From: Fremontodendron californicum
Taxonomy: Eukaryota > Streptophyta > Magnoliopsida > Malvales > Malvaceae
Assembly (NCBI GenBank): GCA_030761205.1
Contig: JAULJL010000003.1
Span: 33,080,301-33,144,300 of the forward strand
DNA: 64,000 nucleotides
Direction: 5' to 3'
In this document: piece by piece, positions 10,294 to 23,525 of the stretch
How the letters are laid out: the number at the start of each line of letters is the position of its first letter
Position numbering within the stretch: the first letter of the stretch is position 1
Notes under the pieces: generated by a model
The model's database searches: none
What the model was told of the DNA's origin: nothing
What the model saw: only the letters and a program-made list of their open reading frames with translations
Made by a program: the position numbers and the translations under genes

Positions 10294-12185
10294 TGTAGAC
10301 ACCTAATTTTGTTCGTACCACTAAAATACGTATGTTTTCTTCCTAAATTGATGTTTCAGAATGTAAAAAGATTTTTTTTCATCCTGCAAGTGGTACTCCG
10401 AGACTTAGTCTAAGAAGGCGAGCATAAAAAGTCAAACTTGACAAAGTCAACCCTGAAAAATCAACCCCAAAAAGTCAACTACTAAAAAGTCAACCCACTT
10501 TCAAAATCAAGATTTGAAGTTCAATTGAAAAATGACGAAAGAATTTTGATAATCCAAGGTCTACATTGAAAGATAAGGAGTTCGAAAGTTGGGTTACGGA
10601 GATTCGGTAGAAAGGAAACCCTAGTTCGAGAAATTTGGGAAAAAATGCTTAAATGATCAAATTGGTCAAAATTGAAGGTTCCAAATGAAAGATAAGCACT
10701 GACTACGGGTAATGGAGAAGTTACTTGGAAGAATAACTGAAAGAAAAGTCAATCCGGAAGAAAACCGAGAATTAGGGTTTTTGGTGGATTTCGGTAAAAT
10801 TTGGAAGAATTACAAAAATAGCCTGATTCGGTAAGACTAAAGCCTCTAATGGATGAGGAGTGTTTAAACAAGGATAGCCCAAGGCTCAGTTTGAAGAAAA
10901 TCTAAAAATCGGACTTGTTTTGAGCAAAATCGGGTTTCGGAGGCAAAAGGGCAAAATTGGAAAATTTGGGAAAAATAGCAACTGAAATCCAAAAATTCTA
11001 AAAATTTTCAGATCTCATTCTTCAATCATTTCGAAGAGATTGGCAAAAAATAATCCAGATTCAAAGTTCGTTTGCAAAATGGCCAAATCCCTGGTCCCCT
11101 ATGCTGAAATTCAAGAAGATAAATCCCGAAAAATAGTAAATGAGCTCCAAAAATTTTGAAAATTTTCAGATCTCATTCTTAAATTATTTGGAAGAGATTG
11201 GTGAAATAAAATCCGGATTCGGAGTTCGTTTGCAAAATGGCCAAATCCCGGGCCCACTATGTAGTAATTCAAGCAGATAAATCCCGAAAAAAATACCAAA
11301 TGAGTTCCAAAAATTATGAAAACTTCTAGATCATACTTTTAAATTATTTGGAAGATATTGGTGAAGAAAAATCTAGATTTGGAGCTCGTTTAAAAAATGG
11401 TAAAGTTTGGGAGCACAAAAGGGCAATTTTGGAAGAAAAAATCAAAATAAATAGCAAATGGGCTCGGAAAATTTTGAAAACCTCCAGAATTCAATTTTTT
11501 ATTATCTTGGAAGTATTGAAAAAATAAAATTTGAATTTGGAGTCCGTTTGCTACTTACTTATGTTCGAGGGGCAAAAAGGTAATGTTACCTAAGAAATCG
11601 AAAAGGGCTTTTCTTGCCTTTTAAAAAAATGATGCATGGGCTGGAAGGTGAGGGGTCAGCCGGAAAAGGCCCAATGGTGGGAAAATATTTTTTGATTTAT
11701 AATGAAAAGGCCAACAATGAAGAGGAATGTAGTTATTTTTTTGATCAAGCCTTTGTAATTAAGCCACATGTACTAATGCATGAAGAGGGAGAATGTCAAC
11801 ATAATGGCTTAATATTCTTGAAGATCTGTAATTGTGGATAGCTGATTACCTAATCTAAGGGTGATAATTTCACATTTTAAACATCTTGGATCAATAGCCT
11901 TTGGATCAAAATTGGTTGGAAAAAAATGACAACATCCTAGCTATCTAATAAGCCATTCGGCCACTACAAGGGGAGGGTCTCTCTCTTTTCATTTTGAGCT
12001 ATTCACTCTTGTTTTTGGCTGATTTTCTCTCCATTGTTGAAAGGCAAAAAGAAAAGTTTAGAAAAGAAAAGAAAGTTAGAAGAGAAAAAGCTTGCAATAT
12101 AGCTTCTAGAGGTTGCTTTAAGCACCATACTCTTGCACTTTCTTTGATTTTCCGTTCTTTATTTGATGTTTTCATTTGATATTTG

Positions 12186-12191
12186 GTGAGT
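12186..12191 (+). promoter_or_regulatory. Conserved 5' splice-donor-like site inside the LTR
   Basis: TTTG|GTGAGTTTC matches the plant 5' splice consensus and is kept in all five LTR copies of the window: 19069-19074, 37011-37016, 41354-41359 and 62641-62646 in reverse. In family B it lies about 240 bp downstream of a TATA box, inside the expected transcript. Use as a donor is inferred. Confidence 0.45.
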
Positions 12192-14982
12192 TTCTTTTGA
12201 TTTTTATTTTAAAATAAGTGTTTTTAAGCTTTCTTTTCAAGTTCTTCCTTCATGCTTTCTTGAAAAACTATGGAAAATCATTTTTTTTTCTCTAAGTGGC
12301 CGAATGGTCTTATTTTTTTTAATAGTTGCTGTTTTGCTTTTGTTTCATGTTGTTAGTAGTGTCTAACATGTTTTTGATATTTCATATCTTCTTCAAATAA
12401 CAAAATATGTAGCTTGTTTTAACGTTGTTGCTTATTTACCTCTATTATTGATTCTTTCATCTAGTATTCATGTTAATTTTCCTTGTTTTTAAATTTTGAA
12501 TTTTCTGTTTTCAACATTTTTTGTTGTTTATGATTTCCATTTTACTATGCTAAGCGTTTGTGAAAATGTCTAGCCTTGTGCATGCCTTTACTTCATGTTT
12601 ACATGGTTTAACATGTTTTTTTTTTAGCTTTGCATTTTAGTATGTCATGTGTTTGTGAAAATGTCATGTTAGGATTCCATCACATTGAGCATATAGACCA
12701 TTCGGCTCCTCTTTTTTTTTTTTTTTTTTTTTTTATTTTATTTTTATGCTTTGCATGTGCATTTTCATCATGCTAGTTGATAGGTTTGCATTTTCATGAT
12801 ATTGGTTGTGTATTTTATTTAAGCATGCTATATGTTTGTGTTATTGCCATTCATTCTTTAGGTTTAGGATTGGTTTGCTTTGCCATGCATATTCATGCAT
12901 TTTAGACCTAGGTTGCATTAAATGCCATGCAAGTTCATTTAGGTCTAGGTCATTTTATTGATGCCATGCATTTTTCATATCATTTAGGTTTTAAATCATG
13001 CATTTCATGCATCATATTTGCTGTATTTTAATGCATTCCATGTCATTGCCACATGATTTAAGACTTAGGCCAATCAATGGCTCAAAGTCATGCTCATTTT
13101 GAGCATACTTGTGGAAAATTAAAGAGTTGTGAAATTGATTATTCTACCTTTGTGATTTTTTTTACTTAGCCAATTTTTCCCTAACTTTTGAAAAGTGTTA
13201 GCTACTGTTTGTGAGTATTTAGGAGAGTCTCTAACATTTTTTCTTTGATTTTTAAGTGATTTTATCAAAGGCAAAAAAATGTGTTTTGGCAAAATAGTTT
13301 TTTCACCCAGTACGCGTACTTTCCCGATTTTTCTGGACAACCATCTTTAATAAAAAAATTAAGTCAATTTTTTCCTGTGTAGTTTTACATGTCTTGAGTC
13401 TCCATTATTTGTTTTAGATTTTTTTGAACTTTTAAAAATAGGGTAAAAAATCGTGCTTTAAAACTGGACAGTAGAGGCAGAATTGAATTTGAAGGAAAAT
13501 CATTTTTCTGTTTTGGTTAAGTTACTTAGAGGGGGCTGATTAGGAAGTTTAGCTAATGACTTAGGGTAGTTTCTAAGCCTTTTTAAACTCTAAAAGTATT
13601 TTTTAAATCTCGGGTTAAGGGTGGTCAAGTCCAGGATTTTAAACTTAGGAAATTAGAGCCATTTAAAAAGGGTTTAGCTAAGTTTTTATTTTTAATCTAA
13701 GCTTTTCAAAATTGTTTTCAAACAATCACAAAGTATTTTGGTTTTAGAATATTTAATTTGATATATTTTCCTAAGTTAGCCGGATATCTTTTTAGATATA
13801 CGGATTTTCTTAATTAAATGAAAAAAATACATTCTCATGCATTGCATTTTCCTTATTCATGCATACTATATAATATGTGATTTTTGCTATGTTAATTTTC
13901 ATGATGGTGTTATTGTCTTTGATTTAAATTTTTTATATTATATTAATTGTTATATGGTTTTGACTATTACATGCTATCATATGCTTTTTATTTAGTTATT
14001 TATTTTTGTCACATTATTTAGTATATATTATGTTCATGCATTATTATTTTATTTTTATTTTCATGCATATTACATTATAGCATTATTTTATGTTTCATGT
14101 CATTTCATATCATTTAGATTATATGCCATATCATTTATATTTGTCATGTCATTTAAATCATTTTATTCCATTTAGAATATATCATGTGACTTAGGATATT
14201 TCATTTCATATAGAATATATTATGTTACCTAGGTCATTTCATTTCATATAGAATATATTATGTTACCTAGGTCATTTCATTTCATTTAGAATATATCATA
14301 TGACTTAGGATATTTTATTTTATTTAGAATATGCTATGACATTTAAATTATATCATATCATTTAGGTTGCATTATATTATATAGACTTTGCTATGTCATT
14401 TTATTTATGTCACACATATTCATATTCATATATTTTTTAAAATGTTTTTAAAAAGGTAATGATTTTCAATAAAATAAAGATATTCCCAAGTTAAAATAAT
14501 TCATGATTTCTCTGCCGGGTTTGCTGGGGAGGATATCATCAATTATCGTTAATAATGAAATATCTTCTTTAAAACGAGAATGATTCGGAAAGTTTTTTCA
14601 AACTAATAAATTTTTTTATATTTTGCCACGTTTATTGGGAAATATTGGAAAATTTTGAGTTAATAAATTACGGATCATTTTCAATAAAAAATAGAATTAT
14701 TTTTCTTTAAATTGGGAATTAACTTGAAATACTAAATTAAAAATTGACTTTTTACCGAGACTTGAGATAACACATGATTAATAAGGTACTGTTTTATACG
14801 GGCGTTGTGCGGGTGCTAATCCTTCTCCACACGTAACCGTGTCCCGAACCTGCTTCTTTGATTTCTCTGGTTTAAAACGCAGACTTGAAATTGGTTTTAT
14901 AAAAATGTTTTAATTAATTTTAAAATGTTTTATAAAACGGGTTTTAATAGGTGGCCGATCACACCTAGCCAAAAAAGATTGG

Positions 14983-14992
14983 TGGCGACTCC
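14983..14992 (+). promoter_or_regulatory. Primer-site-like decamer inside U5
   Basis: TGGCGACTCC is identical to the first ten bases of the tRNA-Arg(ACG) primer-binding site used by these elements (compare 59935-59952, reverse). It lies about 140 bp from the LTR end. It is kept in the other LTRs (about 34300, 38820 and 60100, reverse) and altered by one base in the LTR at about 16370. Confidence 0.4.
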
Positions 14993-15132
14993 ATGTCTTT
15001 TTCAAGGTTATTTTCAAGACCTTCGTTTTTGTAGAGGAATTAAGTCGACTTTTCCTCGGTTTTTTTTTTAATGTCACGCTTAACGAATAATAAAGTCTTG
15101 CGATGAGACTTGTTATTTTTTAGGTTGCGACA

Positions 15133-15206
15133 ATGATGTAGAAGGAGATTATGATGACAGCGATGACAATGATGCTAATGAGAATGATGAGAATGGTGAT
15201 GATTAG
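15133..15206 (+). pseudogene. C-terminal acidic tail of a CACTA transposase (TNP2-like)
   Basis: Immediately after the LTR end, an open frame reads as an Asp/Asn/Glu-rich tail (EGDYDDSDDNDANENDENGDD) closed by TAG at 15204-15206. A second transposase-like gene follows on the same strand about 110 bp later. This matches the layout of plant CACTA (En/Spm) elements, where a TNP2-type transposase precedes a second gene. The rest of the gene lies beyond element 1 and is not in the window. The assignment rests mostly on context. Confidence 0.4.
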
Positions 15207-15312
15207 AGAGTTAATATTTTTAATCATTTTGTACGTGCATGATCTGTCAAAATAATATATTCTATTCATATATATTTACTAATAAATTTCATATTTTCAT
15301 GTTTCAGATAAA

Positions 15313-16220
15313 ATGCGAGGAAGGCGTACAACTACAAAAAAATTACACGATTTAGTATGGGATGCTTTCAAAGTATCTCAAGGATTGTCCCCTGGGCCTT
15401 CTACAACACAGTTGTCGTCTGGGTCGCTCTCTCCCCACGGACTCCTTCTACATTACCTCCGTCACCACTGGCTCCCTCTGCACTACCTCCGTCACCACTA
15501 GCTCCCTCTGCATTGGCTCCCTCCACAGTACGTCCATCCGTATCGACCCCCTCCCCACTGGATCCTTCAATAGTGCCCCGCCCGACATCTTTTTCGGCGA
15601 CTCAGGTGGATCCCGCTGTACCATTGACTACCACAGCACTGGATGACATTTCGCAATATTTCAAAAATGATGTCACAGGGTAGGAGTCAGAGGTGCTTCT
15701 ATCACATCCTCACTGAGCAGAGGAATGGGGTAGAGGTTGGACGAAAAGATTATCGACACCGAGTAATCCGGATGACAGGTTCCGACTGTCAATTGTACAA
15801 AACACATAAGTTAATTACATTATGATATTTCATTTTTTGAGTAACAAATAAATTATTGTTCACTAACATGTATTGTTTATTTTAGGACTTTCATGGAGAG
15901 TTGTGTAAAATCGACCATTGCCTCGTTGATCAGACAACACTATAACAAACCGTGGCCTACTTGGTTAAAGATACCTGTTGACGTGAAACATTATATGTGG
16001 AATTTATTTCAGGTATTATTTGGTTAAGAGTCATATTATAATTTAATTATGTTTAATAGTATATATTAGTTCGTACTGTCTCATTGTAAGGAAAATACCA
16101 TTGGTCTCTCGAGCAAACACCACTGGTTAGGAAATTATGGGAGGTCACATGCAAGGATCGATTCAAAGACATGTTGAATTATGAGAGGGAAAATGCCATG
16201 GCCTTCTTTCAGATGACGAG
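15313..16220 (+). pseudogene. CACTA (En/Spm) second-gene remnant, Transposase_24-like
   Basis: The frame opens MRGRRTTTKKLHDLVWDAFK, shifts into a Pro/Ser/Leu-rich repeat region (15425-15600), and continues after a probable intron (acceptor TTTTAG at 15885). The next segment is SLIRQHYNKPWPTWLKIP followed by HYMWNLFQ (to 16012). A short second intron is likely, then KYHWSLEQTPLVRKLWEVTC and RFKDMLNYERENAM to 16220. The W..IP...W..F / F.W / W...C..R...ML pattern is the signature of plant Transposase_24 proteins. Frames do not join cleanly, so it is decayed. Element 2 inserted directly after it, cutting off the 3' part. Confidence 0.65.
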
Positions 16221-19200
16221 TGTCGCAACCTAAAAAATAACAAGTCTCATCGCAAGATTTTATTATTCGTTAAGCGTGACATTAAAAAAAACCGAGGAAA
16301 AGTCGACTTAATTCCTCTTGAAAAATGAAGGTTTTGAAAATGACCTTGAAAAAGACATGGAGACGCCACCAATCTTTTTTAGCTAGGTGTGATCGGCCAC
16401 CTATTAAAACCGATTTTATAAAATATTTTAAAATCAATTAAAACATTTTTAAAATCAATTCCAAGTCTGTGTTTTAAATCAGAGAAATCAAAGAAGCGGG
16501 TTCGAGACTCGGTTACGTGTGGGGAAGGATTAGCACCCCCACAATGCCAGTATAAAACGGTACCTTATTAATCATGTGTTATCTCAAGTCTCGGTAAAAA
16601 GTCGGTTTTAAATTTAGTATTTCAAGTTAATTACCAATTTAAAGAAAAATAATTCCATTTTTAATTGAAAATGATCCGGAATTTATAAATTCAAAATTTT
16701 CCTATATTCCCCAACAAATTTGGGAAAATATAGAAATTTTTATTCGTTTGAAAATTTTTCGAATCATTCTCATTTTAAAGAAGATATTCCATTATTAATG
16801 ATAATTGATGATATCCTCCCTAGCAAACCCGACAGAGAACTCATGAATTATTTTAACTCAGTAATATCTTTATTTTATTGAAAATCATTACCTTTTTCAA
16901 GACATTTAAAAAATATATGAATATGAATATGTGTGACATAAATAAAATGACATAGCAAAGTCTAAATAATATAATGCAACCTAAATGGTATGACATAATT
17001 TAAATGTCTTAGCATATTCTAAATGAAATGAAATATCCTAAGTTATATGATATATTCTAAATGAAATGAAATGACCTAGGAAACATGATATATTCTATAT
17101 GAAATGTAATAACCTAGGTAACATAATGTATTCTATATGAAATGAAATAATTTAAATGACATGGAAAATATAAATGATATGGCCTATAATCTAAATGACA
17201 TGAAACATAAAATAATGCTATCATATAATATGCATGGAAATAAAAATAAAAATAATAATGCATGAACATAGTATATGTTAAATAATATGACAAAAATAAC
17301 TAAATAAAAAACATAGGATATCAAGAAATATTCAAAACCATATAACAAATAATATAATATAAAAAATTTAAATCCAAGATAATAACACCATCATGAAAAT
17401 TAAACATAGCAAAAATTACATATTATATAATATGCATGAATATGAAAAATGCAATGCATGAGAATGTATTTTTTCCTTTAATTAAGGAAATCCGTATATC
17501 AAAAAAGATATCAGGCTACCTTAGGAAAATATATCAAATTAAATATTCTAAAACCAAAATACTTTGTGATTGGTTGAAAACAATTTTGAAAAAGCTTAGA
17601 TTAAAAAAAAAAAAAACCTTAGCTAAATCCTCTTTTAAATGGCTCTAATTTCCTGAGTTTAAAATCCCGGACTTGATCACCCTTAACCCGAGACTTAAAA
17701 AATCATTTTTAGAGTTTAAAAGGCTTAGAAACTACCCTAAGTCAGTAGCTAAACTTCCTAATCAGCCCTCTCTAAGTAACTTAACCAAAACAGAAAAATG
17801 ATTTTCCTTCAAATTCAATTCTGACTCCACTGTCCAGTTTTAAAGCACGATTGTTTACCCTATTTTTAAAAATTCAAAAAAATCTAAAAAAAGTACTGGA
17901 GACTCAGGATACATAAAACTACACGGAAAAAATCGGCTTAATTTTTTGATTAAAGATGACTGCCAAGAAAAATCGGGAAAGTACGAGTACTGGGTGAAAA
18001 AACTGTTTTACCAAAACATATTCTTTTGCCTTTGATAAAATGATTTAAAAATCAAAGTAAAAATATTAAAGACTCTCTAAAAGACTCAAAAACAGTAGCT
18101 AACATTTTTGAAAAGTTAGGCAAAAATTGGCTCAGTAAAAAAAATCACAAAGGTAGAATAATCAATTTGATAACTCTTTAATTTTCCACAAGTATGCTCA
18201 AGTGAGCATGATTTTGAGCCATTGATTGGCCTAAGTCATAAATCAAGTGGCAAGGACATGAAATGCATGAAAAACACAGCAAATATGATGCAGGAAATGC
18301 ATGATTTAAAACCTAAATGACATGAAAAATGCATGGCATCAATAAAATGACCTAGACCTAAATGAACTTGCATGGCATTTAATGCAACCTAGGTCTAAAA
18401 TGCATGAATATACATGGCAAAGCAAACCAATCCTAAACCTAAAAAATACTTGGCAATAACACAAACATATGGCATGCTTAAACAAAATACTCAACCAAAT
18501 ATCATGAAAATGCATACCTATCAACTAACATAACAAAAATGCACACACAAAGCATACAACATAGAGTGGCCGAATGGTCTCATGTTTAAAAATGAGCATG
18601 GCATTTTCACAAACACTTGATATACTAACATGCATAGCTAAAGAATAATGCTCAAATCATGCAAATATAGTAAAGGCATGAAAACCAATATGCATTTTCA
18701 CAAACACATGGATTACAAAATATAAAACATAAACAAACTTAAACATTTTGAAAACAGGAAATCAAAAATGCAAGACAAGTAAAATAAACATAATAATAGA
18801 CTAAAAAATGGAAATAAGCAAGCAACCAAATTAAAACAAGCTTCATATTTATGTATTAGAAGAAGATTTAAAGCATCAAAACTTATTAAATATCAAGAAT
18901 AACATGAAATAACAAAGCAAAACAGCAACTCTAAAAAATACTAGGCCATAAGGCCAACCCAACAATAAGAAGAAAAAAAATTTCAAAAAACTTTTTGCAA
19001 GATAGAATCAAGAAAGAACTTAAAGAAGAATATTAAAAACACTTATTTAAAAAGGAAAATCAAAAGAAACTCACCAAATATTAAATGAAAACAGCAAATC
19101 AAGAATGGAAAATCAAAGAAAGTGCAAGAGTATGGTGCTTAAAGCAACCTCTAGAAGCTATCTTTCAAGCTTTTTCTCTTCTAACTTTCTTTTCTTTTTG

Positions 19201-20797
19201 CCTTTCAACAATGGAGAGAAAAATCAGAAAAAACCAAGAGGGAAAAGAAAGTGAATAGCTGAAAATGAAAGAGAGAGTGACCCCTCGTAGTGGCTGAATG
19301 GCCCTTATCCCCTAGGATGTTGTCATCTTTTCTTCAACCAATTTTCATCCAAAGGCTATTGATCCAAGATCTTTAAAAAATGAAATTATCACCCTTAGAT
19401 TAGGCCATCAGCTATCCACAATTATAGTTGTTCAAGAATCTTAAGCCATTATGTTGACACTCTTCCTTTTCATGCATTGGTCCATGTGGCTTATTTGCAA
19501 AGGCTTGATCAAAAAATAACTAACTTACTCTTCATTGTTGGCCTTTTGATTAAAAATCAGAAAATGTCTACCCATTCTTGTGCCTTGGTTGACCAACCCG
19601 TTTTTTTCCAGCCCATGTTTCATTTTTTTAAAAGGCAAGAAAAGCCCTTTTCGATTTCTTGGGTAAAATGACCTTTTTGCCCCCTGAACATAAATAAATG
19701 GAAAACTGACTCCAAATTCAAATTTTATTTTTTCAATACTTTCAAAATTATAAAAAATTGAATTTTGAAAGTTTTCAAAAATTTTCGAGTTCATTTGCTA
19801 TTTATTTGGATTTTTTCTTCCAAAATTGCCCTTTTATGCTCCCAAATTTTACCATTTTTTGAAAGAGCTCCAAATCCAGATTTTTATTCACCAATCTCTT
19901 CCAAATAATTTAAAAGTGTGATCTGGAAGTTTTCATAATTTTTGGAACTCATTTGGTATTTTTTCGGGATTTATCTGCTTGAATTACTGCAAAGGGGGCC
20001 TGAGATTTGGCCATTTTGCAAACGAACTCCGAATCCAGATTTTATTTCACCAATATTTTCCAAATAATTTAAAAATGAGATCTGCAATTTTTTAGAATTT
20101 TTGGAGTTCATTTGCTATTTTTCCCAGATTTTCCAATTTTGCCCTTTTACCTCCGAAACCCGGTTTTGCTCAAAACAAGTCTGATTTTTAGATTTTCTTC
20201 AAATTGAGCTTTGGGCTATCCTTTTTAATCACTCCTCATCCATTAGGGGCTTTAGTCTTTCCGAATCGGGTCATTTTAGTAATTCTTCCAAATTTCACCG
20301 AAATCCCCGAGAAACCCTATTCCTCGATTTTCTTCCTGATTGGCTTTTCTTTTAGTTTTTCTTCCAAGTAGCTTCTCTATTACCCGTAGTCAGTGCTTAT
20401 CTTTCATTTGGAATCTTCAATTTCGACCAATTTGATCGTTTAAGTACTTTTCCCCAAATTTCCCGAACTAGAGTTTCCTTTCTACTAAATCTTCGTAACC
20501 CAACTTTCGAACTCCAAAGCTTTCAATGTAGACCTCGGATTATCAAAATTCTTTCGCCATTTTTCAATTGAACTTCAAATCTTGATTTTGAAAGTGGGTT
20601 GACTTTTTAATAGTTGACTTTTCATGGTTGACTTTCTGGGGTTGACTTTTTCAAGTTTGACTTTTTATGCTTGCATTCTTAGACTAAGTCTTGGAGTACC
20701 ACTTGTAGGATGAAAAAAGTCTTTTTACATTCTGAAACATCAATTTAGGAAGAAAACATACCTGTTTTAGTGGCCCGGACAAAATTAGGTGTCTACA
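16221..20797 (-). repeat. 3' LTR of element 2 (4.58 kb)
   Basis: It starts TGTCGCAACC and ends GGTGTCTACA on the plus strand, the reverse complement of the family termini. The internal order parallels the LTR of element 1: conserved U5 block (16221-16600), AT-rich middle, splice-donor-like ACTCAC at 19069-19074, and U3 with CAAATTTTACC-type segments (19700-20200). The TATA position conserved in family B is mutated here (GGGGATAAGG on the minus strand). No gene is seen. Confidence 0.92.
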
Positions 20798-20813
20798 GCT
20801 GCCCCTCTTTGGC
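20798..20813 (-). promoter_or_regulatory. Polypurine tract of element 2
   Basis: On the minus strand GCCAAAGAGGGGCAGC directly precedes the TGTAGACACC start of the 3' LTR. Confidence 0.85.
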
Positions 20814-23525
20814 TATTGCTGAGAATCAGGAATCAGGCAAAGATAAATAAACACTAATTTTGTCCAGTTAATGAAATCACATGTGAAGAGAAAGGGGGTT
20901 TCTTTTTTCTTTTTTCATTTTTTTTTGAAAAAAAGCTGTAAATAGAAGATATTGTCCTTAAATTGAATTCCCTGACTAATCAAGGCTCGACCCGTCTTAA
21001 GGAAACGAGTTCGATTTGCAAGAGAAGAAAAGACCTCGACGATGGTCTCGAGGGCTTAACCTGTCTTGTGCTAAGCTATGTTTAAAAATTCTGGGTATCT
21101 CCTCCAGAAGCTTCGGCTATCACCACCAAAGACTTGCTCAAGCAAATGTAAAACTCTGGATATCTCCACCAGAGGCTTTGGCTATCACCGCCAAAGACTT
21201 GTTCAAGAAAATGTAAAAACTCTGGAAACTTATGCCTGGGGGTCTTAAAAATGGTGCCTGGAGGTCTTAAAAATGATGCCCGGAGGCCTTACCCGTGATT
21301 TGAAAAAAAATACGCTGTATGCGACTTTAACAATAATGCCCGGAGGTCTTAAGAATGATGCCCGAAGGCCTTACCCGTGATTTGGAAAAAAATACGATGT
21401 ATGCGACTTTAAAAATGATGCCCGAAGGTCTTAAGAATGGTGCCCGGAGGCTTTACCCGTGATTTGAAAATACCTTGACGACGGTCTCAAGGCTCGACTC
21501 ATTTGACAAACAGAATAAATTCGATTTAAAACAAAAGGAAATACCTCGATGGTGGTCTCAAGACTCGACTCATTTGATAACATAGAATGAATTCGATTTA
21601 AAACAAAAGGAAATACCTCGACGGTGGTCTCAAGGCTCGACTTATTTGATAAAACAGAATGAATTCGATTTAAAACAAAAGGAAATACCTCAACGGTGGT
21701 CTCAAGGCTCGACTCATTTGATAAAACAGTATGAATTCGATTTAAAATAAAAGGAAATACCTCGACGGTGGTCTCAAGGCTCGACTCATTTGATAAAACA
21801 GAATGAATTCGATTTAAAACAAAAGGAAATACTAAGAATGATTTTGGGTTTGGTTTGTTTGGAAAAAATAAATTTAACTTGAAAATGAAAGGAACTTACC
21901 TCAACGGCGGTCTCGGGGCTCGACTTATTTGAGAAGCAAAATGAGTTCGATTTGGAAAGGAAACGTACCTCGACGGTGATCTCGGGGCTTGACTCATTTG
22001 AAAAACAGAACAAGTTCACTTTGGGAAATTCCAATTTTTCCTGATTTCTGCAATGTTAGCTAAATGCAATGATGAGAATGACATGCTTTGCAAATACTTG
22101 TATGTTTCCTAAGAATGAATGCAATCAAATGATTGTGTCATGATTTCTAATCCATGGTTTCTTTGAGGTTCACAAATTATCCGACTTCATGATGGAGTCT
22201 TCAATTGTTCATTGGTGCCCCATTTAAGGAATCCTTCACTCAAGATAACTTGTCAAACAGTCTTAGTTTATGACTTTCGCTGAAATTGGCAAATTTTCTG
22301 ACTTCGTGATGGAGTCTCCAACACGTTCACTGTTTTCTTTTCTTGGTGAACTTTCAAAACCTTTCCCAAGATTTAAATATATTCCTTAGTACTACTCTGA
22401 AATCCTTTTATTTAAAGATTTTTTTATTACTAATCATCATTCAATTTAATAACAATAATAATGCATCTCAAAAATGTATGAAAGAAAATATAAATCAAGC
22501 AAAAATGTCATAAAAAAGATGACAAGAATTTATTGCAAGAAATGTTTTAAAATAGTAAAAATAAATATCAAGGATATAAGAAACAAATGTAAAGTTATAG
22601 GTTGTAGATGCCTTAGATGCGGAATATCTTGGACCCCTCTTTTTCAAACCATCTGAAATTTCTCTTGAACAAGCAATTTACTTAGGTAACTTCTTGGTTT
22701 CCGTAGTTACATCAGACTGAGTTGTTCCCCTTTCTTCTGATTTTCAGATACTTTTTCCCCCTTTACACGGAGCACTGATTCGAACTTTGATTAGTACCTG
22801 AGCCGCCTTTTGCAGGTTTTCAACTCAAGTGTCCTCCATTCGGTATTAAGTCGCCCTTTGCGGGTTTTTGGCTTAAACCTCTCCCTTTACATTCTTTTTC
22901 ATTTCCATTTTTTTGTATTATACCATGCATCTGAGAATTCTAAATGCTTCCAAGGTAAAAATATCAAATCAAAAGATGGGATTAATTCTGAGTATAACCT
23001 TTCAAATTAAATATCCATGCTTGATCAAAATGGGCTTTTAAAGCACGTAATGTAGGCCAAGGTTTAGGTTTAGAAAGAAAGGATAAAATAGGCTCAAAAT
23101 GTGTTTAAGGGTGATTGAATCAAGGATCATTTCCTGAGGAGAACTCATTCTTGAAACATTTGTCCCTTTTTTGGACTTTCTTTTTTTTTTTTTCTTTTGT
23201 TTTCTGCTTTGTTGGCTTTCGATTGCCACATTTTTCGATGGCTTTCTTTTTGCCATGATTTTTGATTATTTTTCCTCTTATTTATCCTCTAGTGTAGAGG
23301 GTGATCCTTGATCAAGGTTTAAAGAAAGAAATAATTCCTAAGGCTCAAAGGGGTGACTAAGGATAATTTCTTCTTAGTGAAAGGAATATGAAAGATGGCC
23401 ATTCATCATATCAAGCATGAATATTCTCTTTAAAAAGAAATTCACAAGGGAGATAGATATATAGAATTTCCATCTTTACATTTGGAATCATTCAAATTTC
23501 CATATGCACAACATCACACTTTTTT
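20814..23525 (-). other. 3' non-coding region of element 2 with tandem repeats
   Basis: There is no convincing gene. From about 21220 to 21470 a loose array of (A/T)GATGCCCGGAGGTCTTA units alternates with a TACGCTGTATGCGACTTTAA spacer. From about 21470 to 22020 there are roughly seven ~72-bp units with GGTCTCAAGGCTCGACTCAT followed by AATTCGATTTAAAACAAAAG. The remainder (22030-23525) parallels 7330-8800 of element 1 in reverse. Confidence 0.75.

Larger units (their letters stand above)
1..15132 (+). mobile_element. Element 1: decayed Tat/Ogre-lineage Ty3/gypsy retrotransposon, 5' end outside window
   Basis: The domain order is gag, aspartic protease, intron, RT, RNase H, a second (archaeal-type) RNase H, integrase, repeat-rich 3' region, polypurine tract and a very long 3' LTR. 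The dual RNase H and the intron between protease and RT place it in the Tat/Ogre branch. The 5' LTR and primer site lie left of the window; position 1 corresponds to the leader of element 2 near 33440 read in reverse. Many in-frame stops, frameshifts and an integrase-core deletion make it non-functional. Compared with element 2 it also lacks the ORF1 region between leader and gag. Confidence 0.9.
10294..15132 (+). repeat. 3' LTR of element 1 (4.84 kb)
   Basis: It begins TGTAGACACCTAATTTTG and ends TAGGTTGCGACA, the same TG...CA termini as the LTRs of element 2 and family B. Its length is extreme but typical of Tat/Ogre. It contains a GTGAGT donor-like site at 12186-12191, a poly-T run near 12712-12734, a stretch rich in ATGCAT/CATTTAG motifs (about 12840-14400), and a conserved U5 block (about 14780-15010). 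No host gene is visible; short open frames here have no recognisable domain. Confidence 0.92.
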
